The position numbers were made by a program, and so were the translations under genes. Below the pieces are notes generated by a model. It saw only the letters and a list, made by a program, of their open reading frames with translations, did no database searches and was not told the origin of the DNA. This document shows, one piece after another, positions 21,154 to 32,645 of a stretch of 64,000 nt of DNA; position 1 is the first letter of the stretch, and each line of letters starts with the position of its first letter. The DNA comes from Onchidella celtica (Eukaryota; Mollusca; Gastropoda; Systellommatophora; Onchidiidae). Location: NCBI GenBank assembly GCA_963931925.1, contig OZ007579.1, forward strand, positions 35,728,466-35,792,465, given 5' to 3'.

Positions 21154-24100
21154 ATGTCGGAGGTTATTGGAAGGCTTAGCCAGGAAGCGGACGCTATGGA
21201 GCTCACTGGGCAGGAGAGACGGGACTACCTCCGTGAAGGCCTAGAAAGAGAAAGACAGCTGGAGGCTCAACGACAGGAGAAGGAGGCTGAACGACAGGCT
21301 CGGGAGAAGGAGGCTCAACGACAGGAGAAGGAGGCTGAACGACAGGAGAAGGAGGCTGAACGACAGGCTCGGGAGAAGGAGGCTGAACGACAGGCTCGGG
21401 AGAAGGAGATGAACCACGAGTTGGAGATGGAGAAGATCCGCCAGCAACGTGGAGGCAACGACTCAGCGCAGAAGACCGACGACCACGCCAGTTCCAAGAG
21501 ACCCAAGCTACCTGCATTTCAGGACAAGAAGGACGATCTGGATAGCTGGTTGCTGCGGTTTGAGAGGTTTGCCGAGACAGCTGAATGGCCCAGATCCACC
21601 TGGACGACATCACTGTCTGCCCTGCTGACCGGGAGAGCTTTGGAGTGCTTCTGCAGACTACCGATCGACGAAGCCAAGGACTACGACAAGGTCAAGGAAG
21701 CGTTGCAGAAGAGGTACAACCTGTCAGAGGACGGATACAGACTCATGTTCAGACAAGGTAAGCCTGAAGATGGAGAAGATGTTGGAATGTTTTTGACCAG
21801 GATCAAGACCTATCTAGAGAGGTGGATAAAGCTGTCGAAGACGGAGGAGACCTACGAAGGAGTGAGAGATCTGTTCGTCAGAGAGCAATTCATGGATGCC
21901 TGCCCACCAGACCTTGCAACCCATGTGAGGGAGAGGAAACCAAAGACGCTACAGGACATCGCAGATTCAGCGGAGGCGTACCTGGTAGCGAGGAACCGGA
22001 CGCTCAGCGGGAGCGCCAGACTGCAGAGCCGGCCAGTGCGACAGAGGCCCAACGGAGACAGAAGCCCACAGGTCTGCCATAGGTGCCAGAGGCCGGGACA
22101 CAAGGCGACGGAGTGTCGTGCAAAGTTAAACGACAAAGGTGAGTCGAAATGTTACCTTTGTGGAAAGCCAGGCCACGTTCGGAGGATGTGTCCAGCCCAG
22201 AAGGATATGGGACGAGGCAAGCCGAACAAGGCGGCGGCGGCCGTAGTGATAGCGGCGGACGAGTCGTCGAGACAGGATGCGACGACGGCTGACACCAGCA
22301 TCAACGTTCAAGCGGTAATGAAGGACGGGAAGCTACAGTTAGCGGTGCCTGTTACTTGCGGAGGATGCAGTGACGGAAGGACCGTGGAGAAACTGAAGTT
22401 ACCAGTGATGAAGGGCTTGATTGGGAATCGAGCGGTAGATGTCCTAAGAGATACCGGCTGTGAAGGTGTGGTGGTGCGGCGAGCACTGGTGGACGACGGA
22501 CAGCTCACCGGTGGGAAGAAACTTATCGCGAGGATCGATAACTCCTTGCTAGCGGCGGAGGAAGCCGTTATCGACGTGAAGACGCCTTACCTGACGGGCA
22601 AAGTGACGGCGCTGTGTCTCCCGGAGACCATCTGCGACCTAGTAGTCGGGAACGTGGACGGAGCGAAGGATCCGTACGACCCTGATACTGAGGTGATGGT
22701 AGGAGCGGTGACCACGAGGGCCCAGGAGAAGAGGAAGGACCGGTCTACGTCGCTGAAGGTGCCGAGGGCAGAACGGCACGCGGGAGTGGATAGAGAGGAA
22801 CTTATCCGACTCCAAGAAGAAGACGAAGTCATTAGGAAGTTAGAGCAGAAGAAGATCCCAACTAATAGAGGCAATAAATCTGTTCATTTTGAGAAACATG
22901 GAGGAGTACTGTACCGGATCTACAAGGACCTGAGACAGGCGACTGTTATAAGGCAAGTGGTACTACCCGAGAAACTGAGAGAGTATGTAATGAGTGTAGC
23001 CCACGACTCGATCGTCGGAGGACACCTCGGCGTGAAGAAAACCAAAGACAGAGTTATGAGCAATTTTTATTGGCCTGGAATTGAAGGTGACGTCGCGAGA
23101 TACTGCCGCTCATGCGACATATGCCAGAGGACAGTGAACAAAGGAGCGACACCAAAGGTGCACCTGCAGAGTATGCCAGTAGTGGACGTACCATTTAGGC
23201 GAGTGGCCGTGGACTTAGTAGGACCTATCGACCCCCCAAGTGAAGGTGGACATCGGTATATCCTGGTGTACATAGACTACGCTACTCGTTACCCCGAAGC
23301 CACACCCTTGAAGAAGATCGACGCAGAAACGGTAGCAGAAGCCTTAGTGAACATCTACAGCCGTTTGGGTATGCCCGAAGAGATCTTGTCCGACCAAGGG
23401 ACCCAGTTTATGTCAGATGTCATGAAGGAAACGAACAGACTACTGGGAATTCGACAGTCGACCACTACAGTCTACCACCCTATGTGCAACGGGTTGGTGG
23501 AGCGATTTAACGGCACACTGAAGAAGACCTTAAGGCGACTGTGCGCAGAGCAACCCAAGCAGTGGCACAGATACATCAACCCGCTGCTCTTCGCATATCG
23601 TGAAGTTCCTCAAGAGTCGACCAAGTTTGCCCCATTCGAGTTGCTGTATGGGAGAACTGTGAGAGGACCCATGCACATCTTACGTCAACTATGGACCAAG
23701 GACGTAGAGGAGCCGGAAACGAAGACCAGTTACCAGTACGTCATGGAACTACGTGAGAGGCTGGAGGACACATGGAAGTTAGCGACGGAAGAACTCTCCA
23801 AGGCTCAAGGTAGACAGAAGACCTACTACGACCGGAAAGCGCGAGAGAGGAAGTTCCGCCCCGGAGATGAAGTGTTGGTGCTACTGCCGACGAACACTAA
23901 CAAGCTCCTAGTCCAATGGAAGGGACCATATAAGGTAGTCTCAGTTGTCGGTGTTAACGACTATAGAGTCAAGATGGGTGCAAAAGAAAAGACGTTGCAC
24001 GCCAACCTCCTCAAGAGATACATTCCAAGGACGTCAAAAGCAGCAGCAGTGGCAATGGAACCGAGACCTATTGTGACCGAGATGTGTGGGATGGACAACA

Positions 24101-25716
24101 GTAGGAGAGATACCGCGCCTGAACATGTCAACGCCATAAAGGACGGCGGCGGTGACAGTGCTGAGAGTGGACTGGCAGAGGACGACATGATGGGCAAGAG
24201 TCAACCCGTGGAGTCAGCTGGCATGACAGTCATCGAGGACTGCGACCTGGAAGGCGACAACGGTGGAACGACGGAGGACCTTGCCGACCTAGGAAGCTGG
24301 GACCAGAAGGAAAGCTACAGAGATGTCCAGTATGGAACGCAACTGACATCGGAACAACGTCAAGAACTCTGCGATGTGGTGAAGAATTACCAGCACGTCT
24401 TCACCAATCTCCCTGGATGCTGTCAGTTGGGTGAACATCGCATCGACCTGACGACAGAAGTACCAGTTCGTCAACGACCATACCCGGTGCCCTACGCTAT
24501 GCGCGACTCATTGAAGGAGGAGCTTAGCACCATGGAACGGCTGGGCATCATTCGAAGGAGCTCATCAGCTTATGCTTCACCTATTGTTGTCGTCAAGAAG
24601 AAGGACGGATCCAACCGAGTCTGCATCGACTACAGGAGGTTAAACAAGATCACAGTATTCGACCCTCATCCGACAGCAGCGCCATCAGAAGTGTTTCAGA
24701 GTCTCTCGAGAGGAAAATTATTCTCTCGGATTGACCTGAGCAAGGGATACTGGCAAGTGAAAGTTCGAGAGCAAGACATTCCCAAGACGGCGTTCGTCAC
24801 CATGGGCGAACACTATGAATTCATTTGGATGCCTTTTGGGATGATGAACTCAGGAGCCACACTGAACAGGATCGTAAAGCCATTGATCCGTGGAATGAAC
24901 AATGTGACAGCATATGTGGACGACCTGCTGATTCATACAGAGACATTCGACGAGCATGTGAAGACTCTCAAGGACTTACTGCAGAGGATGGACCAAGCTG
25001 GATTAACTGCAAGACCATCGAAGTGTCTGATTGGAACGTCTGAAGTAGACTTTGTTGGACACTTAGTGGGAGAAGGTATGATTGGCCTGTTAGAAGAGAA
25101 TGTATGTAAGGTACGAGACGCACCCAGACCCACCACTAAGAAGGAAGTGAAAGCATTCTTAGGATTAGTGGGATATTACCATGAATTTATTCCTAACTTT
25201 TCAGCGATTGCATCACCATTGTCTGATTTACTTAGAAAGGGTCAGCGCAATATAGTTCAGTGGGATGAAACGCAGGAGAAAGCGTACACCTCTTTGAAGA
25301 ACGTCATTATCTCCAAACCCGTGTCATGTTTGCCAGATTTTTCCAAAGAGTTTGTCTTAGCAACTGATGCATCAGATCGCGGATTAGGCGCTAGTCTTAT
25401 GCAGGAACACGAGGGAAAGTTGTACCCTGTGGCATATGCTAGTCGTAAGCTATTGCCTCGTGAGACAAAATATTCGGTCTCAGAGCGCGAATGTTTAGCT
25501 ATTGTTTGGGCTGTAAAAAAGTTTACTTTGTATTTGTATGGAAAGGAGTTTGTGCTCCAAACTGACCATCGGTCATTAGAGTTTTTGAACTCTGCCAAGT
25601 TTGACAGTCCAAAGTTATTACGATGGAGTTTATTTTTACAGTCTTATCGATTCAGGATTCACTACGTAAAAGGCAGAGAAAATGTCTGTGCCGATTTCCT
25701 GAGCAGGGTATTTTAA
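21154..25716 (+). CDS. Gag-Pol polyprotein of the Gmr1-like element
   Basis: One open frame of 1520 residues. Parts in order: charged coiled-coil repeats rich in EKEAERQ (about 20-100); Gag capsid region with a SCAN-like stretch (about 200-290); two CCHC zinc knuckles (about 307-346); aspartic protease with a DTG motif (about 433); integrase zinc-binding region (about 615-660) and catalytic core with a D-D-35-E pattern (687, 747, 783); a GPY/F-type module (about 920); reverse transcriptase with YVDD (1254); RNase H (about 1385-1510). Gag and Pol share a single frame with no shift or stop between them. The polyprotein builds the virus-like particle and copies and inserts the element; the order of integrase before reverse transcriptase is the odd feature. 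There is no envelope gene. The start is the first ATG after the leader, 108 bp past the LTR. Confidence 0.95.
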   Translation: MSEVIGRLSQEADAMELTGQERRDYLREGLERERQLEAQRQEKEAERQAREKEAQRQEKEAERQEKEAERQAREKEAERQAREKEMNHELEMEKIRQQRGGNDSAQKTDDHASSKRPKLPAFQDKKDDLDSWLLRFERFAETAEWPRSTWTTSLSALLTGRALECFCRLPIDEAKDYDKVKEALQKRYNLSEDGYRLMFRQGKPEDGEDVGMFLTRIKTYLERWIKLSKTEETYEGVRDLFVREQFMDACPPDLATHVRERKPKTLQDIADSAEAYLVARNRTLSGSARLQSRPVRQRPNGDRSPQVCHRCQRPGHKATECRAKLNDKGESKCYLCGKPGHVRRMCPAQKDMGRGKPNKAAAAVVIAADESSRQDATTADTSINVQAVMKDGKLQLAVPVTCGGCSDGRTVEKLKLPVMKGLIGNRAVDVLRDTGCEGVVVRRALVDDGQLTGGKKLIARIDNSLLAAEEAVIDVKTPYLTGKVTALCLPETICDLVVGNVDGAKDPYDPDTEVMVGAVTTRAQEKRKDRSTSLKVPRAERHAGVDREELIRLQEEDEVIRKLEQKKIPTNRGNKSVHFEKHGGVLYRIYKDLRQATVIRQVVLPEKLREYVMSVAHDSIVGGHLGVKKTKDRVMSNFYWPGIEGDVARYCRSCDICQRTVNKGATPKVHLQSMPVVDVPFRRVAVDLVGPIDPPSEGGHRYILVYIDYATRYPEATPLKKIDAETVAEALVNIYSRLGMPEEILSDQGTQFMSDVMKETNRLLGIRQSTTTVYHPMCNGLVERFNGTLKKTLRRLCAEQPKQWHRYINPLLFAYREVPQESTKFAPFELLYGRTVRGPMHILRQLWTKDVEEPETKTSYQYVMELRERLEDTWKLATEELSKAQGRQKTYYDRKARERKFRPGDEVLVLLPTNTNKLLVQWKGPYKVVSVVGVNDYRVKMGAKEKTLHANLLKRYIPRTSKAAAVAMEPRPIVTEMCGMDNSRRDTAPEHVNAIKDGGGDSAESGLAEDDMMGKSQPVESAGMTVIEDCDLEGDNGGTTEDLADLGSWDQKESYRDVQYGTQLTSEQRQELCDVVKNYQHVFTNLPGCCQLGEHRIDLTTEVPVRQRPYPVPYAMRDSLKEELSTMERLGIIRRSSSAYASPIVVVKKKDGSNRVCIDYRRLNKITVFDPHPTAAPSEVFQSLSRGKLFSRIDLSKGYWQVKVREQDIPKTAFVTMGEHYEFIWMPFGMMNSGATLNRIVKPLIRGMNNVTAYVDDLLIHTETFDEHVKTLKDLLQRMDQAGLTARPSKCLIGTSEVDFVGHLVGEGMIGLLEENVCKVRDAPRPTTKKEVKAFLGLVGYYHEFIPNFSAIASPLSDLLRKGQRNIVQWDETQEKAYTSLKNVIISKPVSCLPDFSKEFVLATDASDRGLGASLMQEHEGKLYPVAYASRKLLPRETKYSVSERECLAIVWAVKKFTLYLYGKEFVLQTDHRSLEFLNSAKFDSPKLLRWSLFLQSYRFRIHYVKGRENVCADFLSRVF

Positions 25717-26484
25717 AGTAGTACACTATCAGTGAAATGCATTGTAACCCATACTTTTGCCTACTGGATGAATTTCTAGGACGGCAGTATTGTACTGTAA
25801 TTGGGGACATAGTTCATCTGTGATTGAATACTGAATTGATGGCTGATATGGAGTCATGATGTGTTAGTCACATTTTGGTTTTATGCTATGTCATATTAGT
25901 TACCAATGGAACTTTGTGTAATTTTTGGAAAATGTAACCCAAATGGGGACTGCGAGCAAGCAGTGTTTGTGTTATATTGCATTGTTGTAACTTGTGTTGA
26001 CCTAATATGATGAAGAAAAGACCCTAATCAGTGGTCGGTATGTATTGGTATTTTTGCCATTGTACGTATGAGTTATACATTTTGGAGATAACCATGTTAT
26101 GTACAACAAGTTATATGCTATGATTCGTGCACGAAGCATTGTGTAACGATGGGCCATCGTTTCACCTTATATGATTTGTAATAATATCATTTACCATTGT
26201 TTCACCACAGTGGTGGCGTTGTGTTATTTTGACTAGTAGACCTACTGTTTACTATTGGGAAGCAATGACGGTATTGTATTAGTTATGGTACTAGTGATGC
26301 AAAGGATATTGCATTGTATTGTATTTGCGATGAAATTTGGGAAGGCACTGAAATTGTTAATAATCGTAATAGAATTAGCAACTACCTTTGTGAGATTGGG
26401 AGTGCTATAAGATTATTTCACGATAGTGCAGACGCTGTATAATGTTTTGGAGTTGAAAGATATTCAACTTAAATTGGGGAGTTG
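25717..26484 (+). other. Non-coding 3' region of the LTR element, with weak polypurine tract
   Basis: No frame of note and no envelope-like sequence. The purine-rich AAATTGGGGAG just before the 3' LTR (about 26471-26481) is the likely plus-strand priming tract, though short. Confidence 0.6.
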
Positions 26485-27089
26485 TGTAGCATCTGCGGGC
26501 TACCCCTTGCCCTCCCCCGGTTTTGTTGTTGTGCTGGTGGCTGAGCATGTGTCCACTACTTTTTTCATTTTATTGTTGACTGTACTCCGTGACCTGACCT
26601 TCTTTTCTAGTGAGTAGTTTTTTTCCTCGCTCGCTTGTTGTCAGGTGTTTTGACTCGTTCAGTAAATATTATTATGTTCCCGAATGTTCGATAACGTTGT
26701 GGAAACGAATGTTTACGCCAGATTTGGCCTTGGGTGATGTAACCTGATGACGTATTGATGCGTGATTGGTTAGTTTGTGCGAGGGCAAAGGTAACGTTTA
26801 TTTCGGGAACTTTCTATAGAAATGTTTATATATATAGACCTGTGTGAGTGGTTGGGGGGTGAGTAAGTGAGTTTCCTTTTGTGTGGCGTAGATATTTAGT
26901 TTCGCTGGCGTCTTCCTAGTAATTTATTGTTCACTATACAGTTATTAAACTTTAGTATTATTTAATCTATCGTCGGATCTCGTGTTTATTTATTTTACAG
27001 CTGTAATAGTTTCGTTTTCTAAAGGGTTGTAGTTAGATCAACTAACTCCCCCCCTACTATAACGTGCTAGAACAACCTCAGCTGTTACA
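26485..27089 (+). repeat. 3' LTR
   Basis: 605 bp, identical by eye to the 5' LTR and followed by the TGCCA target duplication (27090-27094). Confidence 0.95.
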
Positions 27090-27094
27090 TGCCA

Positions 27095-30033
27095 GTCCTT
27101 CGGAAAGAATATGAGAGATTTGGTTATTCAGAATATTTGAAATGTTCTTTTGCCTGATGGTAGGATACATTGTGCTGACGTAAAGGGGGAGAATGAACAG
27201 ATGACTTCTTAATTTGTGATGTGTACCGAGTTATAAGCAGACTCAGGGGATAAATGTTTCTGCATTGTCATAATGCACACATCCTGTAACATGTAATTTA
27301 GTTTTGATATTTATATTTGGTATTCCACCTACTTAAACAGGATTTTAAATTTTAGAAAAAGTGACAAAATCAACCGTTTTTTTTTAATGTGTGGTTCTTT
27401 TGATTGTTTTTGATGTTCATGTTTGTTGGTGGTTGGCGTTTCTCCGCGCTTTAATTTTAGGGAATTAATTTTATGATGTCAGCTTAGGCAGAGATTTAAG
27501 TCGCTGAACAATGTAATTATCTTGTGATTAATTTAATTAAAGCGAAGTACTCAGTGAAAAGTGGCAACCCTTCTCATGGGACTGGAAAGGTTGTGGCCAA
27601 CGAACTGCGGTGTTTACCCGAATGAAAGAGGTCATGTCGTTGAACTTTGGCCTAGTTGACAGCCGACACCACATGATAATGAGTAAGGCTTGAGAGTCCC
27701 AGTGTAGGCACTCATGATAGGCCAGTAGGCCAGTAGCCTAGCTGTAAAGTTGGCCAAATTTTTTATTTTTAGTCTGTAGGGTTTTTATTATACATGGATG
27801 TATTTCTCAAGAGTTCATCCGTCCTCTTGTTTTAGTGGCAGTGGTTTCAGTATTTTAATTTTCGGTTTGTACGTTCATTTATAGATCTTTTTTTTTTGCA
27901 CCTTGCCATGTCCTATTCTCTCTATTTTTTTTTCCTTATAACTCATTTACTGTTTACTCTATTACTCTTCAGTAGCGTTGCCGGTTCTTGGGGGTTTTCT
28001 TGCTTTTGTGTATTTCTGATTATTTCTTTGTTAAAAATTGCCCGTCCTCGCACAATGCCGTTTGCGACTTTAAAGGGTGAATAAAGCCTAATGGGCTATG
28101 GGTCAGTTTGAGTTTGCTTTTTTATGAGGATTTTTAGCGTCATCCATGAGCTAATCACTGCCATTGTTTAGTTTAAATTCTAAGTATTACGAAATTATTC
28201 ATTTTAAACTTATTTTTTGTGTTAACATTTTTTTGGGGGGGGGGATTTTGCACCTCATCTTCAGATGTTTTAAACGGGTTTTTTGTGATTTTTGAAAATG
28301 CTCACCGGCAATGCTGCTGGTCAGTAACTCAGTTTATTCATCATTCTCATCTTTTAAGTGTCCCTTCCCCTTCTTTTCTCTTTCATTTGTGTCTGCACTT
28401 CACATCCACGCTATTGTCACTTTTTTTTTTAAAGGAATTAAAAATGATAACCCAGAAACAGTCTAGTGTACGACTCGTGAAGGAGTGAACAATATGAAAG
28501 ATTCCCAATAAAAGAGTCTATCTCCTTCTCCACTATCATACCCTAGTAACTGGGGTCATCTGGCATTCTGTAGTTTCACCCCCCCCCCCCATACACAGAC
28601 CTATTTTACTGCGTTTGTCCTGTTTACCAAAACTTCTGGCATTGAGCTGTAATTTTTTTGGTTTTTTTTGGCCTGTCTACGTTTTAATCATGTGCATTTT
28701 GCGAGGACATAATAATAATAATGTATAGCATTTATATAGCGCATATCCATTTAAAATGCTCCATGCGCTTTACAGAAACAACATGTCAACCACAGAGCAG
28801 AATGGAGCTGCCTGCGAAGCGCTCAACACACTGCACTGCTTCTTTCTCTCTCCCTGTCTCGCTCACTCTCTCTCTCTATCTCAGAGCAAATTGTAACACA
28901 GCCTGTTCACAACTCACAGCAGTTCACAACTCACATCAGTTCACACAACACACAACTCAAATAATATTTGAATATTTATTAATAACAATATATATTTAAT
29001 AATGAATAATAAATTCTGGCCGGGGGGGGGGGGGGGATGATATGGATAAATTTTAATCTATTAATTTCAATTTTCAATTTTGCCTTTTTATGTTTACTAC
29101 ATAAAATTTACGTTATTTTGACATCTGGTAATGTTTTGAGTGGCCGATGTCATGTCTCTGAGTTTCACCCGTTCTGTCACTCATGCGTGTCCCATCCCCG
29201 TTCTTTTATCTTTCGTTTGTGTCTGCACTTCACATCCACGCTATTGTCACTTTTCTCGGGGAATTCAAAAATGATAACCAAGAAATAGTGATCATCTAAT
29301 GTATTACTCGCGAAGGAATGAATAATATGGAATAATATGAAAGATTCTCACTAAAAAGAGGCGTATATGATATAAGTATTGTTCGTAGTTATAGTGCATC
29401 GTCGCGGTGGAGATTAAAGAAAAATCAAACGAAATTTAAAGGATTACCTACCCCCCCCCCCCCACACACACATACTCCTCCCGGGACCCCTGATAGTGTC
29501 AGCCCATGTAGGGAACTCTTGTCTTTCCTTTCAGTCTGTCTGTCTGACGGTCTATCTCTCTCTCTCTCTTTGCTGTGGCTCCATCCTAACGAAAAAGAAG
29601 AAGAAGAAAAAAAAAAAGAAGAATGCAGCCCTTTGAAGGGCTAAGAAAGAAAGGAAAGAAAACCATGACGAGGAAACTTTTAAGGGGGCCCATTTGAGGG
29701 TTAAGAAAGAGGTCAACAACAACAACAACAACAAAAACAAGAAGAAAAGAGGTACAAATGCCATTGGCAGCGATCCTCCAAAAACAAAGACCTCAAATTA
29801 ACAGTACCCCGTGGCTCCAATGTTGCTTTATTGCATCTCCTCACCACCGCAGTTTGAGAAGATTGCCCATGAAGTTTGTTTTTTTACACATTGTTAGATC
29901 AACTTGTTACACACTTTAAAATCTACTCCCAGACGTCTGACGTGAGACAACTTTCACGATTTGCGCGGAGATGATAGAGTACACTTTGTTATACCATCTT
30001 ATGGGACGTATCGCAATTTTTTTTGTAAAAAAG
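27095..30033. other. Intergenic; duplicated segments and low complexity
   Basis: No gene recognised. A diverged direct duplication is listed separately (28340, 29175). AATAATAAT followed by a TTTATATAGCGC motif (28706-28760) is the start of a repeat type common in invertebrate genomes. G- and C-runs, a TC run at about 29550 and an AAC run at about 29715 are present. Confidence 0.5.
28340..29365 (+). repeat. Diverged direct duplication (28340-28530 and 29175-29365)
   Basis: Both halves share TTTGTGTCTGCACTTCACATCC-type sequence (the first 20 bases identical), CACGCTATTGTCACTTTT, an AATGATAACC stretch and AATATGAAAGATTC near their ends. The spacing is about 835 bp. They are either two copies of one dispersed repeat or an old segmental duplication. 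Confidence 0.75.
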
Positions 30034-30189
30034 ATGGACTACCGGCGTGACGTCAGGTTCCAAAGAATGATGTTTACTATGCTTTTAGTCGCCCTCGTCT
30101 CCGTGTTTCCTTTAGTACACACAGCAAAAGGTGTTGGGACCAGTAGTTTCACCAACCGTGCGGTCGTGCACTGTAGACGTTCGTTATGA
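30034..30189 (+). CDS. Possible small secreted peptide or first exon
   Basis: From the ATG at 30034 a 51-residue frame has a basic N-terminus, a strongly hydrophobic stretch (MLLVALVSVFPLVHTAKG) like a signal peptide with a plausible cleavage after HTA, and a short basic tail with one cysteine. A second start (MMFTM) lies just before the hydrophobic part. I know no homologue, and no splice donor of good quality follows. It may be chance in a region without other genes. Confidence 0.2.
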   Translation: MDYRRDVRFQRMMFTMLLVALVSVFPLVHTAKGVGTSSFTNRAVVHCRRSL

Positions 30190-32504
30190 AAGCCACCAAC
30201 ACGCCCCCACCCCCTCCACACACACACACTTTTTTTTCCCTTTCTCTTGAAATTAATTAGGTCCTAGATTACAGGATTACCAGATTGGCCTTTTTACATC
30301 CAAGTTACACAAAAATTGGCGTATTTAAGATAATTATCATTTGCATCTAAATATTCATTTGGCTTTTTGGCCTTTTCCTCTACATACCAAAATTATCTGC
30401 ACAAAAACTACAAAATAACATTTTCCTGAAACATTTCCTTTCGACAAAATGTGTTTTGGTCAGTTAAACGTACATTTGTCAAGATTTCTGCCGCTGTTTG
30501 CCAAGAAAGCGCCAAACGGCAAGATCGGTGTCGGTTTCAAAATTAATGTTCCACGCATTCTAATGGGCAGGATGATGTTAACCTGGTTGTGGAGATGTTT
30601 GCTTGACCTTAGTATGAAAACTGTACTGAAATTTATTTGCCTTTGTTTCTGGCTTTTTGTTAGTGTTGTTTGGCATAAACCTAAAATTTCAATCTGGCAA
30701 CCCTGCTTAGTTATTGCTGCATGTAGCCTGAAAGCAAACGTCTGCTGTGTTTGACTTCGTGACTGTACAGTTTTCATGAAAGTCGTTCCGTTGTAGTCTG
30801 CGCTTAGTTCTGCCAGTATTGATTGTCTGGTCACAGGGAATTTATTCCTCGATTACCAGTCATTCAGCCAGGACTTGCGTCATCTGTATTCTGCATACAA
30901 CACTACTGCCTGTTATTGTGCTTGGACTTTTAGGCCTGTTTATCGTGAACAGGCAGGGAAAAGGACAGCCATGTAGATAGTGTATAGTCAGGATGGCGCT
31001 GGTCTCAGAGTGGTCTGGTTCTACATTTTGTTCATTTTTTTTTCTTGGGAGGGGGTTGGGGGTAGGGTAGATTCACCATAGATGGTATAATAGATCTTTT
31101 GTTTAAGATTTTGAAATGTTTTTATAGTCAGCGCAAACAGTTTGCTCTTTCAACCCTCCGTCTGTCAAATTTTGTTTCCTTTCCTCTTTCTGTTGGAAAC
31201 AGATATTATATAATAGGCCTACTTACTTTCAAAATCAAATAAAAGTCACCCACATGATGCACTTCCACCACCAACTGTGCGATTTCAGCTTTGCACATTT
31301 GTACAGGGATTAGGAAAGCAAAACCTCATGGTTTTTAAGTGCTGTTTATATGTAGCCTACATCTGTGTTATGATTGCATTTTTAAATAGTTAACAGTCTA
31401 ATGATTGGAAAAGCTTATATTTTTATAATTATATTTGTACATTCGTTATATCTCGGTGGATTAAGATTTTTATATTTTTACATGGGGGCGACAGGTAATG
31501 AATTCAATATTCAAAGTAAGTAGCCAGGCGAATTGATTTTCAGCACAGCTGTGGAAGTCTTGTAACTTTGTGTGAGTTGTTGAAGAAGTAAACAGCGATC
31601 TGCAGTGGCCAGCTGTGGTCTTTATGCTGCCATTACAGTTTATATGCCCTACACGATACAGTCCAACTGTTCTCGGTATGAGAGGTGTTGTTTCTGAGTG
31701 TGTGAAATGGCAGATTGACCTGGTTGTGTTAACTGACGTGTAAGAGGCTAGCACACCTGGCGATCTATCCATTTGAACACCCGTGTTGTTTTGGCGAGTA
31801 AATTGGGATGGGATGTTTCTAGCTCGGTCCCTAATGAATTAGAATGGTAAACGAAACGCGCGCGCGCACACACATACATGCGCGCGCGCGACTTACAGTT
31901 TCAAAACTTTAAATAGCACTTTATCATTTGGCATGGACATAATATTTGACTTTTTTATTAGAAACATATTTGATTTGATAATGTACTCCGACAGCGTTTT
32001 TGTTTGCAAAGACTAAGTAAAACCCAATTTGGTGTTCATGCACCATAAACGAAAAGTATAACCCGGCCGAACGTGCATGGTTTATAGATGGCCCCTAATT
32101 TGGTGGTCAGCTATATCGTGCAGAATTCGCCCATGGTCACTTGTCGTTCCGGATTACTTACTTGCGGTCTTGTGCTGGCATTAACCGTTAGTAGTGGCCG
32201 ACCTCTGGACCATCTGAGCTGGGTAGTTTTCCTACTTTGTTTATTTCCACACTCACACTGTTTGTGGTGAATGACGATGGTGTTTATGCTTGGGGTCATG
32301 TGACACAGCAGCGCTTGTCGCTTGTTGTTTTTAGCTCTTCCGACAGAAACAAAGACTTCAAAGTTGTGAGAGTCTGAAGTACAAAGAGATATGGTGTTAT
32401 TCATGACGCACCAAGTAGGTTCTTGAGGCTTTGTTTACTGACGGGTTGAAGTTCAGTTTATCTACTCGGCAAAACTCCCATTTTGCCGTGAGGGCATCGC
32501 TTTG
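30190..32504. other. No gene recognised
   Basis: A plus-strand frame at 30449-30754 is open for 101 codons without a known domain and with an overlapping minus-strand frame. A (CG)n/(CA)n tract lies at 31857-31892. No repeat shared with other parts of the window was found. Confidence 0.4.
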
Positions 32505-32645
32505 TTTGGTCGAGTTTATGTTTGGAGAAAGCACGTGGACATGATGACGGGTCACATTGTGCTAGGAAAAAATAAGACGGCAGACAGAATAACAGAACCA
32601 TAGGACAAGAGACTTTACTAGAAGCCTCCATCAACCATCCTCCCT
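32505..32645 (-). repeat. Dispersed repeat, family I copy 2
   Basis: Read on the minus strand it shows the family pattern: GGCTTCTAG, AGTCTCTTGTC, TTCTGTTATTCTGTCTGCCG, CTAGCACAATGTGACC and GTGCTTTCTCCAAAC. A 62-codon open frame that follows (32681-32869) is unrecognised. Confidence 0.75.

Larger units (their letters stand above)
20441..27089 (+). mobile_element. Gmr1-like LTR retrotransposon (Ty3/gypsy kin, copia-like order)
   Basis: A complete-looking element of 6649 bp: 605-bp LTR (20441-21045), tRNA-Pro-type primer site, one long gag-pol frame, about 770 bp of non-coding DNA and a second 605-bp LTR (26485-27089). The LTRs begin TG and end CA, and I found no difference between them by eye. 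The 5-bp target duplication TGCCA borders it (20436-20440 and 27090-27094). Protein sequence places it with Ty3/gypsy, but integrase precedes reverse transcriptase, the order known for Gmr1-like elements, first described in deuterostomes. No envelope frame is present. Identical LTRs mean a recent insertion. It looks whole; no break was noticed. Confidence 0.95.

Noticed and set aside
25717-26484. Possible envelope gene in the LTR element
   Set aside because: No frame of useful length lies between the pol stop and the 3' LTR.
28706-28770. Naming the TTTATATAGCGC repeat as a specific family
   Set aside because: The motif is familiar from many invertebrate genomes, but I cannot assign it securely from one copy.
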